Positions 31,235 through 41,700 are shown, numbered from the stretch's first letter. The stretch: 42,761 nucleotides of DNA from Mycoplasma sp. UBA710 (GCA_002298905.1 DBMA01000017.1:1-42761); one strand, 5' to 3'. Notes: a model not told the origin generated them from the letters alone. Program-made: numbers and translations.

Positions 31235-32103
31235 TATTTATCTCCTTCCTTTTGTTTGTTTTCTTCTTTGTTATGATTATTTTCTTGATTTTCTTCAGCT
31301 TTTGCTAATTCTTCTTGAGCTTTTTGGGCTTGAGCTGTTTCAACAATTTCTTTCATTTCAGCTACTGACATATCAGCATTGATTTCAGCACCAACTTTTT
31401 TAGATTCTTCTAATAATTCATTTTTTTCGATTTCTGTTTTGAAGTTTACTAATTTAATTTCTTCTTTATTTGGAAGTTGTTTTACTGATTGCTTAATAAT
31501 AACAAAAGATTTATTAGGACCAGGTATAGAACCTTTAACTAAAATGTAGTGATCTCTTTCATTAACATCAACAACTACTAGGTTTTGTATAGTTCTTTGA
31601 ACATTACCTAAATGCCCTGGCATTGTCATACCTTTAAATACTTTATTACCTGAAATATCTCCAAGTGATCCTGTTTGACGAACTGGTTGAGAACCTCCTC
31701 CTCCACCGTGTGATTTAGGACCAATGTGTTGGTTTCATCTTTTAATTGTTCCAGCAAACCCTTTACCTTTTGAAATTCCTGTAACATCTACTAATTCACC
31801 TGATTTAAATATTGAAGGTTTAATTTCATCTCCTAATTTATATCCTTCCATATCACGAATTTCTTTAACGAAGCGCTTAGGAGTAGTATTAGCTTTTTTG
31901 AAATGATTTATTAAAGCTTTAGAAGAGTGTTTTTCTTTTTTTTCACTTGTTGCTAATTGTAAAGCTGTATAACCATTTGTTTCTTTAGTTAGAACTTTTG
32001 TTACTATATTTTTTTCTATTTGAATAATAGTAACTGGAATTGAATATCCATGATCTGAATAGATCTGAGTCATTCCAACTTTTTTACCTAAGATTCCTTT
32101 CAT
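31234..32103 (-). CDS. rplC: 50S ribosomal protein L3 with C-terminal extension
   Basis: Early 50S assembly protein with a core of about 210 residues: MKGILGKKVGMTQIYSDHGY, DVTGISKGKGFAGTIKRWNQ and GHLGNVQRTIQNLVVVDV. A further ~75-residue Glu/Lys/Gln/Ala-rich tail brings it to 289. The TAATG overlap with rplD confirms that the extension is translated to its end. Confidence 0.95.
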
Positions 32104-32133
32104 AATTTTCCACCTTAATTTATTTCTTTTAAA

Positions 32134-32442
32134 TTACTTTTTAATTGCTATTGAAATGTTTACACCAGCTGGTAACTCTATTCTTGATAATTTATCTACA
32201 ATATCTTTTGAAGAATTATTTAAAACAATTAATCTTTTGTGAGTTCTTCTCTCAAATTGTTCTCTTGATTTTTTATTAATGTGAACAGATCTTAATATTG
32301 TAAATTCTTCATACTTTGTAGGTAATGGAATAGGTCCACTATATTTTGCGCCAACTGATTTAATAGCACTAACAATTTTCATCGCTGCTTGATCTACTAA
32401 CGAAGCTTCAAAAGCAGATAATTTAATGTTTAATTTTTCCAT
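32134..32442 (-). CDS. rpsJ: 30S ribosomal protein S10
   Basis: 102-residue protein; first gene of the operon, also NusE in antitermination. LNIKLSAFEASLVDQAAMKI, SGPIPLPTKYEEFTILRSVH and RRTHKRLIVL are diagnostic. The only strong ribosome site (AAAGGAG, 32462-32468) lies 19 bases from the ATG, a long spacing. It overlaps a predicted pseudoknot arm, which suggests controlled initiation. Confidence 0.98.
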   Translation of the reverse strand: MEKLNIKLSAFEASLVDQAAMKIVSAIKSVGAKYSGPIPLPTKYEEFTILRSVHINKKSREQFERRTHKRLIVLNNSSKDIVDKLSRIELPAGVNISIAIKK

Positions 32443-32454
32443 ATTTTATATATT

Positions 32455-32534
32455 TAGTTGTCTCCTTTTGTTCTTTTTGAACTAACTCCACATAAATGCA
32501 TGATACACGATAGACAACTATTCTCCGTGTATCA
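32455..32534 (-). promoter_or_regulatory. Structured leader of the S10 operon, predicted pseudoknot
   Basis: On the mRNA, stem 1 is UGAUACACG (32534-32526) with CGUGUAUCA (32509-32501), nine perfect pairs closing a 16-base loop. Inside that loop, UAGUUGUCU (32520-32512) is the exact complement of AGACAACUA (32463-32455), which lies after the hairpin and begins within the rpsJ ribosome site. The order of the arms is that of an H-type pseudoknot with a long connecting loop, which itself holds a small GUUC/GAAC hairpin. Folding would hide part of the ribosome site. The ligand (r-protein or other) is unknown; this is inference from pairing. Confidence 0.6.
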
Positions 32535-32552
32535 AGAACCTCATGCTTCAAA

Positions 32553-32583
32553 GTTATAATTTCATTTTAATTATAACAAACAA
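32553..32583 (-). promoter_or_regulatory. Promoter region of the S10-spc-alpha operon
   Basis: On minus, TATAAC (32553-32558) follows TTGTTT (32578-32583) by 19 bases. A second, perfect TATAAT lies at 32570-32575 and could serve as the -10 of an upstream start. Either start would give a leader of roughly 100-120 bases that includes the predicted pseudoknot. Confidence 0.5.
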
Positions 32584-32633
32584 ATTAATATATTTAAAAT
32601 ATATTTTTAAATTATTAAACTCATAATTTTAAC

Positions 32634-35600
32634 TTAATATTTTCTTCTTTTCTTTTTGTAGATAATAGTTCCAGCAGCGCCAGCTCCTATAGCTCCTGCT
32701 GGAACTAAAGTAGAAGCTAAAACAATAGTAGTTAAATTACTTGAATTGTTACTATTATTATTTTGAGATATTTGATAAGGTAAAGTGAATTCTTTAGATG
32801 TTTTATATTCAGTATTACCTTGGTTGATTATTTTAATTATTAAACTTAATTGATTGTTATTTAATGAATTATTAATAATGAATTCATAATTAAATTGATT
32901 TTGAGGAGATCAGTTATTTAAATATTTAGTAATGCTATTTGGATTTTTTAAAATTTCTTCTATTTCAATTTTGGTAAATTCCATTTTATTTAAACTTAGA
33001 TCTAATTTATCAATTCGATTTTTTTCATTTAATAAATCTTGATTTATATTTTGAGATATTTGATAAGGTAAATCAAAATTATTTGAAGTTTTAGAGATGT
33101 TTGAATCACTTTTCAAAGTAACTTTTATAGTAAAACTAAATTTATTATTATTTTTATTTAATGTTGCTATTTCATATGTGTATTTAGATGAATTTGTTGT
33201 AACCAAACTTCAATTTGATAATTTACTACTAAAGTTAGATGTAGTAATTTGATCAATTTCATCTTGAGTAAAAGTGTTGCTTATTAAAGTTAAAGATAAA
33301 TTATTAATTCTATCAATTTCTTGTTGTAATAATTCTTCTTCAGTTTGTCCTGGATTTTGAATTTGATAAGGAAAAACAAATTCTTTAGAGATTTTATTTG
33401 AATTATCTTTTGATACTTTTATTTGAAATTTAAATTGGTTATTTAAATTATTAAAATTTATAACTTCATATAAAAATCCTGCAGTTTCAACTCAACCATT
33501 AATGTTTTGTAAAATATTGGATTGATTAATATTATTTACCTCTTCTTGAGTTAATGTAGAGTTTTTTAAAGTTAAATTTAAACTATTAATTCTATTGACT
33601 TCATTTTGTAATTCTACCTCATTAGTTGGTGGAGTAATTGTTTCATCATCTTTTAATAGAATATATTTATTAAATTCATTAGTTACTGCTGAGGTTCTTG
33701 AAATTTTATCTGTAATTTTAATTTGAAATTTATATGTTAAAAAAATAACTTCACTACCTGATGGGTATAATTTTTGAAAATTAACAACTTCATAATCAAA
33801 TTTTTCTTTATTCAAACTAAAATTATTAATATTACTTAGTAAATTATTTTGATTAATAGATTCAAAATCATTCATTGAAGCATCTTGATTCTCAAATTTA
33901 GACATATATAAATATTCATAAGAATGTATTCTTTTTAACTCTGAGTCAATGCTTGTTGGGATTCTGTCTGTATTAGAATTAGGAACAACTTCTACAGAAA
34001 TTGTTTTATATCTTTTACTTATTTTTTTAGAATCTGAACAATCAGCAAATGTTACTTTATACTTATTTGGAGAAGACAAGTCGATATTGTTATAAATAAT
34101 TTTTTGAATACCTGTGATGATTTCATACTTATTATTATAAAAATTATTATAGAAATTATCATTTAATGTTTTAGGAAAATCTATGTCTTTATCTTGGATA
34201 ATTCTTCTATCCATTGCATTAAAATATGAAGGAATTTCTTTAGTTTTTTTATAAGTTAATTCAGATTGATTATCTATTATTTCATGATATGAAATAATTT
34301 GATTAGGTGGTTCAACAGAATAAATTCAATTTTTATTTTGTTCACTATTATCACCATAATATGATTCTAAATCGTATAAGAAAAAATCTGAAGAACGAGG
34401 AATAAATTTTTGTCCATCATAAACTTTAACTATTTTTTCTTGAACTAAGGAATTATTTTCATCTACTAATTTTAATTTTAATGATTTATAAGGTAAACTA
34501 TCATAATAATATGTAAAAGATAAATCTTTTCCATTGACATTAATAAAAGTATTATCAATGTTGCTTTTGTTTTGATCTAATTGGTATCCATTAAATAAAA
34601 TTTTTTGTAGTTGAAATGTTTCTCCATCTCTTTTAATTAAAATAGAAGGTTTGATATTCGGTAATGGTTGATTTGTTTTACTATCTTTAAAATTAATGGT
34701 TACTTTATGCAATTTTTTTCCAAAATTAACACTATCATAAGGCATGTATTGTTGATTAAGATAATAATAATTTAATCGATCATAACTTGTTGCTAAAACT
34801 TCATTAGTATCAGCATCAATTACTTCACCAATAATTGTATTTTTGTTTTTATTCAATTCTCCAGCTTGATTAGTAGTAATCAATTTTAATTGTTTGATTT
34901 CACCAGGTTGGATATTGAATGTCTGAGATTCTTCAGTAAAACCATTATCTCCTGTAATGGTTACCTTTAATTTAATATTTCTAGGTTGAGTAGTAATATT
35001 GTCAACAACAGTACGAAAATCTAAATGTTTATTACTTCCTTGGTCAATATTAAAATCATATAATTCTAATGATTGTAAATATTGAGTTCCATAAAGATTT
35101 TCTTTATAATTAGGTCTTCCTTCACTATATGTTAATTGAGGATCAGCAATATAAAAAAGTTCATTTTGAGTAAATTTTGCTGTGCTTGTAATGATTTCGT
35201 GAGTACAAACTTCACAAAATTCAATTTTTGTATCATAAACGTCTTTCATAATGCAAATTTGTGACGGTATATATTCATTATATCTTGTAGGAGAAGTAGA
35301 ATATGTAGAAACTAATCCTATACCTCTAAAATTCAAAAATTCTTTTCATGGAATTTTTGCTTCACTAGTATCGGTTAATAAGGCTCTATTAACTCCAGTA
35401 GGTTGAGATGGATCATATTCATCACATAATTTAAATAATGAGTGCATCATTTCATGGATATGAACAGAGTTAAGAACTGATTTACATGTTGAAGGCATAG
35501 TTCAAAACCAACAAGGAGTTCTACCAACACCATTTCCCATAAAAACAGTATTGGTATTTCTATCACTAATAATTGCTCCTTCTTCTAAAAAATTATTAGA

Positions 35601-36167
35601 TACATCATTTAATAAAACTTTATTTTTCGGAACACCTCAAGTCCCAAATTTAACCATTGATGTTCAATCATTTCTTGCATTATGTATACCAAAAAATGTT
35701 TGTTTATTATTTACTAAAGCAGAAACATGATTACCTATTGGTTGAACAGAATAAATATTTACTTTATCATTTACATATGTTTGAAATGGAATTCTAGTAC
35801 CTCTAGTTGTTTCTGTTTGGTCCATAAAAGATTCATAATCTTTAGGATATACAGTAGAAAATCAAGGTAGAGCAATTTTATCATATACATAATTTGCAAA
35901 ATCATCTTTGCTTTCATTTTTAGAATAATTATCCCCTAAGAATAAAAGATTAACAGCATTATTATCACTTGTTACTTTTCTAATTGTGGTAACAGGATAA
36001 AGTGTATCTACCTTTGCTATAGGATATATATTCTCATTATTATTTAAATTATTAACAAAATTATTAAATTGGGTACTTAAATTACTTTTAGTGTTTGCCA
36101 TTACTGGCAACATAGAAAATGTAAAAAAAGTAAATAATATACTAACTGCTTTTAATTTGCTTTTCAT
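32634..36167 (-). CDS. Surface-anchored M64-family (IgA peptidase-like) metalloprotease with repeats
   Basis: Secreted zinc protease, 1177 residues. The signal peptide is MKSKLKAVSILFTFFTFSML with a VMA-N cleavage site. NLLFLGDNYSKNESKDDF near residue 75 matches the M64 N-terminal start. The zinc site HEMMH at 238-242 is followed by LCDEY, with Asp249 as third ligand, the M64 pattern HExxH...DEY. After the catalytic half come beta-rich regions, then at least three ~95-100-residue repeats (E-x-x-RI-x-x-L-x-L-x-L, W, Y, ending LPYQI). The last residues form a membrane segment (LASTLVPAGAIGAGAAG) and a KKKRRKY anchor, so the protease should face outward. There is no ribosome site; a TATAAT box lies 10 bases before the ATG. 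Substrate unknown; cleavage of host proteins is inferred. Confidence 0.82.
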
Positions 36168-36177
36168 AATATTTAAT

Positions 36178-36183
36178 ATTATA
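36178..36183 (-). promoter_or_regulatory. -10 box of the M64 protease gene
   Basis: TATAAT on minus ends 10 bases before the ATG at 36167. With no ribosome site between, the mRNA is probably nearly leaderless. Confidence 0.45.
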
Positions 36184-36225
36184 TTTTTTTTTGAACAAAT
36201 TTATTTATTTATTTTTAAAATAAAT

Positions 36226-36612
36226 CTAAATAATCATTTTAAAAATATTACTTATAATTAAGGCACATTCTTTTCGATTTAAATGTTTGCCAACATTTTC
36301 AAATATCATTAATTTTTGTAATAAACACTTTTCTTTAGAATCAATGGATTTAGGAAAATTTATTAATTTTTCATAATTTTCTATTAACTGCATCTTGTTT
36401 TCAAAACCTATTTCTTTAATTCTTTCGATAAATATTTCAGAAGAAGATAAAAAAATAGCACAACCTTGACCAACAAATTTTCAATCTTTTTTATCATTAT
36501 CATAATATAAAGTGATTTCATCAACACATGATGAAGAATGTAAATATTTACTATTGTAATTTGGAATATCTTTTTTTTCAATTCTAGATCTTGGATTGGT
36601 ATAATAATCCAT
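36226..36612 (-). CDS. sufU: Iron-sulfur cluster assembly protein SufU
   Basis: IscU/SufU family protein, 128 residues. Three conserved cysteines are present: Cys29 in SSCVDE (with Asp31), Cys51 in GQGCAIFLSSSE, and Cys116 in RKECAL. The Gram-positive type binds zinc and accepts sulfur from SufS. It lies 25 bases downstream of sufS, as expected for a pair. No other cluster-assembly genes are in the window, so this looks like the minimal two-gene system typical of mollicutes. Confidence 0.92.
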
Positions 36613-36637
36613 AATTATTTTTCTTTTGTCATTTTCA

Positions 36638-37810
36638 CTATATGAAATCAAGAAAATCCTCCTTATGATTTAATAAATCACATAAAACATCAATATCTTT
36701 TTTATCATTATAAATATGTAATGATACTCTAATAGTAGGATTATTATGAACATATTGTAAATATTGAGCGCAAAAATATCCACTACGAACATAAATATTT
36801 TTATGTCCTAAATATGAAGATATATCTTGAGCACTAATATTTTTTACTTCAAAAAGAATTATAAAATCTTCAGGTTTTGATAACACAATAATATCTTTAA
36901 TATTTCTTAATTTTTTATGAGCATAAATACTTAAATCTTTTAAATATTTTTTCATTGCTTCTTTATCAATATTTTCATAAAAAACTAAAGCTTCATAAAA
37001 ACCAAAAATAGCTGATAAATTTAATGTACCGGCTTCGTGTTGAATTATTGAAGGCTTTCTTGTTCATTGACCATTTTCTTCTATTTTTTCAACAGTTCCA
37101 CCTCCATATTTTTTAGATTTTATTTTTGTTAATAAATTTTTATTAATATAAAGGATGCCTAATCCTGTTGGACCAAAAAATTTATTAGAACTAAAAGCAA
37201 TAGCATCAAAATATTTTGCATTCACTTCTTCATGACTTATTGCTTGAGCTGCATCATTAATTATTAATGCTTGATATTTTTTTGCTTTATTTGATAAATC
37301 TTGTATATTAATTTTTTGTTGAAAATTATTATTGGACTGAGTAAAAGCAATAATTTTTGTTTTATTATTAATATCATTAATCAAATTATCAGAAAAAATA
37401 ATTTTAGCTTCTGTTATTTTAGAAATTTCAATTCAAGGAATAATATGAGATGAATGATTATATTTAGAAATTAATATTTCATTATCTTTTTTTATTAATG
37501 AAACCAATAGTTGAGCTATATAATTCAGTCCTTCTGTTGTACCTGAATTAAAAATAATCTCATCTTTAGTTGCATTTAAAAGATTAGCAACTTTTTGTCT
37601 TGTATCTTCTATTTTCTTGTTAACTAAAATTCCAATTTTACTATCACTAGTTCGATTTGAAATAGAAAATTTTGTATAAAAATCATTAATCGCTTTTATC
37701 ACAGATTCTGGTTTTTGAACAAGTGCTGAACTATCTAAATAAATTAAATCATTTTGTAACATTGGAAATTGATTTTTAATATTTACAAAATCTTTTATTT
37801 TATTACTCAT
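36638..37810 (-). CDS. sufS: Cysteine desulfurase
   Basis: PLP-dependent class V aminotransferase, 390 residues, that removes sulfur from cysteine as a persulfide. Asp186 (NDAAQA) contacts the PLP ring. Lys210 in FSSNKFFGPTG forms the Schiff base; the residue before it is Asn where many family members have His. The catalytic Cys347 is in VRSGYFCAQ. The start is the ATG at 37810 preceded by AAAGGA and lies inside the end of tlyA (8-base overlap). An upstream in-frame extension is not needed. Two TGA Trp split it in the standard code. Confidence 0.94.
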
Positions 37811-38534
37811 TTTGTTCCTTTCTAAATAAAGCAAGGTACTCAATATTTTGACTTTTATTTCCTTTAATTGGTGATTCAACTAATCCTAAAAAAGAAAAAT
37901 TAAGTTTTTTTGCATAATCAATAATATTATCTATTATTTCTTGATGATATTTCTGATCAACAAAACCACCTTGAGATACTAATTCATATTTTGCTTCAAA
38001 TTGAGGTTTTATCAAAATAATAATAAAATTTTCTTGATTTAAAATATTTTCTTTATTTAGAACATCAAACAAATTTTTACAGCTAATAAAAGAAACATCA
38101 CAACATATAAAATCAATCAATTCTTTAAACATAGATTTATGAATATTTTTTAAATTTGTATTTTCAAAAGAAATTACTTTGTGATTACTTCTTATTTGAA
38201 AATCCAATTGGTTAGTACCAACATCTAAGGCATAAATTTTTTGAGCATTTTTATTTAATAAAACATGCGTAAAACCACCTGTTGATGAACCTACATCTAG
38301 GCATATTTTATTTTTAATATCAATATTAAAATATTCAATAGCATGCAATAATTTATAAGCTCCTCTACTTACTCATTCTTTATTATTTTTTATTCTTATA
38401 TCATCACTATCTTTTACTTTTGTAGAATATATAATAACAGGTTCATTATTTATCAAAACTTTGCCTGACATGATTAAACCAATTGCATTTTTTTTATCAT
38501 AATTCATTAATAATAATTTTTCTAGCAAAGTCAT
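37803..38534 (-). CDS. tlyA: TlyA family rRNA methyltransferase / hemolysin A
   Basis: 243 residues: an N-terminal S4 RNA-binding domain (GLIMSGKVLINNEPV) followed by an FtsJ-type methyltransferase fold with SAM site CLDVGSSTGGF near residues 80-88, then CCDVSFIS and IKPQFE. Family members 2'-O-methylate rRNA and some are described as hemolysins. The ATG shares one base with the stop of the upstream unknown gene. The stop overlaps sufS by eight bases. Activity as a hemolysin is not shown by the sequence. Confidence 0.9.
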
Positions 38535-39007
38535 TAAAGAAGATTTAAAACCTTTCTAATATAAATATTAAATTCTAAATCTTTTGTTTTTAAAATTGAA
38601 TTTATTCAATTATTATAATACTGACTCTTTATTGTATTTAAATCATTGAAATTATCATAATTATAAAAAGACGTATTTTTTTTAAAATTTTTTTTAAATG
38701 TTGCAACACCTCAATTGTAATACATAAATAAACCAAAAGATTTTCAATCACATTGATTAAAAGGAAATTTAAAAAAAATTGATGAATCATAAAAAACTTT
38801 TTCTCACATATTTTTATCATTAATATTTTCCATTAAATTTATTTCTAATTGATAAAGATCCCAATCAGAAATTGTAGAATCAAAAATATTTGCTATTTTA
38901 GTAAGCAAATAAAAGCAACTGCTAGATTTTAATGTTTTTTTATACAACTTTAGTTGTTTGTTTTTTTTAAAAATTGATTTAATTTTTGTTTTTTTTCAAT
39001 TCTTCAT
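38534..39007 (-). CDS. Unrecognised Trp-rich small protein
   Basis: 157-residue basic protein rich in Lys, Asn, Phe, Tyr and Trp (several TGA, one TGG); I do not recognise the family. It starts MKNWKKTKIKSIFKKN and has no signal or membrane segment. Its start lies inside the end of nusB (29-base overlap) and its stop overlaps tlyA, so it is a translated member of the operon. Being among nusB and an rRNA methyltransferase, an RNA-linked job is possible but not shown. Easily missed because the TGA codons break it into short pieces. Confidence 0.65.
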
Positions 39008-39452
39008 ACTCTTTCCCTATATTATCAATTATTTTATTTATAAATTTATAACTTTTATCATCAGGAATAAAATCTTTAGCAATTTCTACATATTCATTAG
39101 AAACAATTGCAACATCAATATTTCATAATTCACTAGAAGCACATAATAATATTGCTCTTATTAATGGATCAATTCTTGTTCATGATCAATCTATTCTAAT
39201 AAATTTATTAATCATTTTTATGAATGTCTCATAATTTTTTTCAATATTTGAAAATCTTTTCATTTGTTCTTCAAATATTTCATTTTTTTTACTAGTTTTT
39301 AAGACATTATAATTAAACATTTCATTCATTATGTCAGATTCAAAAATTTCTTTTTCATTAATTTTTTTATTAAAAAGTTCATAAGTGTAAACAATGATAA
39401 CCATCATTATCCTCATATATCTTCTATTAGAATAGATTTTATTAGTTGACAT
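38979..39452 (-). CDS. nusB: Transcription antitermination protein NusB
   Basis: 157-residue all-helical NusB. The C-terminal half shows RIDPLIRAILLCASSELWN and IVSNEYVEIAKDF, then KSYKFINKIIDNIGK, matching the family. NusB binds boxA RNA together with S10 (NusE) during rRNA transcription. It has no ribosome site; a TATAAT box lies 11 bases before the ATG, so it probably begins the operon with a nearly leaderless message. One TGA Trp cluster joins the two halves. Confidence 0.88.
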
Positions 39453-39463
39453 TTTATTTAATA

Positions 39464-39469
39464 ATTATA
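39464..39469 (-). promoter_or_regulatory. -10 box of the nusB-sufU operon
   Basis: Perfect TATAAT on minus, 11 bases before the nusB ATG, with no ribosome site between. Confidence 0.5.
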
Positions 39470-39500
39470 AACTTATTATTTATAAAAAAAATGATTTACA

Positions 39501-40337
39501 TTATGGTTCATCAATAAATTTACCTTCTATTTTTCATTTTTCTAATAAATCTAAATATTGTTGTTCATTTTCACATTTTAAATATTCAATTAAGTCACTA
39601 TCTTTTTCTTCATCTCATGTAGGGCTATATCCTAATTTAGTATATTTCTTATATCATTCTTTAATGGTATTAATATCATCTAAAACTTGTGGCTTATTTA
39701 GAATAAAAGGATAATTTTTTAATTTTCTCTGTTTAATAGGAAAATTATCAGGGTTTAGATAATCTTCTTCTTTTAAAAATGTTGCTACAATTCAAAATTT
39801 TTCTACTCCCATTAAATATGCATAAATTTGAGCTTGCTTTAAATATCCTGCTGGAATACCAAATTGCTTCCATTGTTCATAATTTTTTTCTCCAGTTGTT
39901 TTAATTTCGATAATTATTTTTTGTTCATTGATATATCCATCAGGGATACCACCAATAATTTCATCTTTATCTTCAAAATAATCAAAATTATATTTTTCAG
40001 GAGGGAATTGTGTAATATCCACTTTCAAGGTTTCTTTTAGTGCATTAATAACTTTGGGTTCAATTTTTATTCCGGCATTTACATATTTCTTATCTAATAT
40101 TGGTAAAGAACATCAAGATATTTTGCAAAAAGCTTGAAATTGAGATTTATATTTATCAACTGCTAAAACTTCACCAACAAAAGAACCACCTATTTTTTTA
40201 AATCCAAATTTATTTCATAATTTTTTGTTTAACAATTTTTCGTGAAATTGAGGATCTAAAACTAATATCTTTTTTTCAAAATCTAAAAAATATTCTTTAT
40301 TATTATAAAAATGTCTTTTGGGAATATTATTAATCAT
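39501..40337 (-). CDS. PD-(D/E)XK-type putative nuclease
   Basis: 278-residue protein with a YqaJ/RecB-like core: GGIPDGYI (Asp), IIIEIKTTG (Glu-x-Lys) and the following GYLKQAQIYAYLMG helix, the usual D...ExK...QxxxY arrangement of this nuclease fold. It resembles the MAGa7180-type putative nucleases of mycoplasmas as I recall them. N-terminal residues 1-90 (FYNNKEYFLDFEKKI, SFVGEVLAVDKYKSQFQAF) are likely part of the same domain. It may act in recombination, nucleotide scavenging or defence. TATAAT lies 7 bases before the ATG. Divergent from the YitT pair, 92 bases away. Confidence 0.75.
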
Positions 40338-40344
40338 AAAATAA

Positions 40345-40350
40345 ATTATA
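40345..40350 (-). promoter_or_regulatory. -10 box of the nuclease gene
   Basis: Perfect TATAAT on minus, 7 bases before the ATG at 40337. The transcript would start at or beside the start codon. Confidence 0.5.
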
Positions 40351-40367
40351 TTTATTTTTTAAAAGTG

Positions 40368-40373
40368 TATAAT
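40368..40373 (+). promoter_or_regulatory. -10 box of the YitT-like pair
   Basis: TGTATAAT on plus, about 56 bases before the ATG at 40430. It is back-to-back with the nuclease -10. Confidence 0.45.
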
Positions 40374-40429
40374 TATTTTTAATATTTTTAAAATTTAAAA
40401 CAATTGGAATTAATATTTAAAGATTGACT

Positions 40430-41650
40430 ATGAAAACTAATTCTCAAAAAAAAGAAATAAATGAAATCATGAATAACAATAAAGATAAAACAACATTTTG
40501 AGATTTTTTGAAAACTAATAAGAAAAAAGTTTTGTTGAGTGTTCTAGCTTCTTTTTTCTTTGCTTTTGGTTCTACATCATTATTAACAAAAGCTGCCACT
40601 ATTCAAACAGGATTATCTTCTATTTCAATGACAATTTCGTTAATACTACCTATTACTAAACCTTATTTGAATTTTATTTATTTACTATTAAATGTTCCTT
40701 TAATAACTATTTTTTGGAAAAAAGTAAAAAAACAATATATTTATTCAACTTTAATTTTTTTATTAACTAATGCTATTTTTGGGTTTTTCATTGGATTTGA
40801 TTTTGGTACTTTAATTAATGGAAAAGAAGTTAGTTTAGATTCTTTAATAACTCAAAATATTTTAATCTTTTGCCCTCCTACTGATTATTATGAATCTTTA
40901 TATGCTCAAGAACATGGTTTAAAAAATATAATGGCTGTTAATCTAAGAGACTACACTGTTTGATTAGAACAAAAAATGGGAACTGTCAATAATGATAGTA
41001 TTGTAGAAACAATTAAAAATGGTAAAACACTTGGGGTTCAAAAAGGTTGACCTATTTTTGTTTATACTTTATCTGCTGTTGGATTATTAGGTGCAGCTGG
41101 TGCAATATCATGAAAATGCGGAGGTTCAACTGGAGGGTCTGATATTATTGCTTATTATTATTCAACTAAAAAAAGAAAATCAATTGGTTCACTAACAATG
41201 ATTTTAGGATCAATTATTGTTTCTGTATCATTAATTGTAATATGATCTCTATCACAATTTGGGTCTTATGATATAAAAAGAAATATTAATGGTTTCGAAT
41301 CATTATTAGGTCTTCAAACTTTATCGACATCTATGTATATTGTTTTATATGGAAAAATTGTAAATGCTATATATCCAAAATATGAAAAACAAATTATTAA
41401 AATTGATACAGTTAATTTAGAATTAATCACTAATTTTTTAAAGCAAATTCATTATAACCATCCTTATAAGATACATACATTAACAAGTGGTAAAACAGGT
41501 CAAACTATTTACTCAATTGAAACTGTTGTCCTTTTATTGGAAGCAGAGGATTTAATTAAAAAAATTAAAACAATTGATCCAACAGCTTGAGTATCTAAAG
41601 TTGATGTTAAAAAAATATATGGACGGTTTGATTATTCATCTGTAGAATAA
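40430..41650 (+). CDS. YitT-like (DUF161/DUF2179) membrane protein, first copy
   Basis: Integral membrane protein, 406 residues, with about five to six hydrophobic segments: near residues 35-55, 65-100, 105-125, 215-230 and 255-275. The family signature STGGSDIIAYY follows WKCGG, with a cytoplasmic DUF2179-like domain at the C-terminus (EKQIIKIDTVNLELITNFLK...). The first ~30 residues are charged and cytoplasmic. Function of YitT proteins is not settled; transport is often proposed. Many Trp are TGA, which breaks it in the standard code. The next gene is a paralogue. Confidence 0.8.
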
Positions 41651-41700
41651 TTTATTTAAATTGAAAATATTATTAATATAAAATTTTAAATTGGTTAATT

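Noticed and set aside
32585..32612. AT palindrome after the M64 stop as terminator
   Set aside because: Arms are only A/T with almost no loop and no T-run on the proper side.
38638..38820. Separate 60-residue hydrophobic minus-strand gene
   Set aside because: Out of frame with the operon member at 38534-39007, which overlaps both neighbours and reads through with TGA as Trp.
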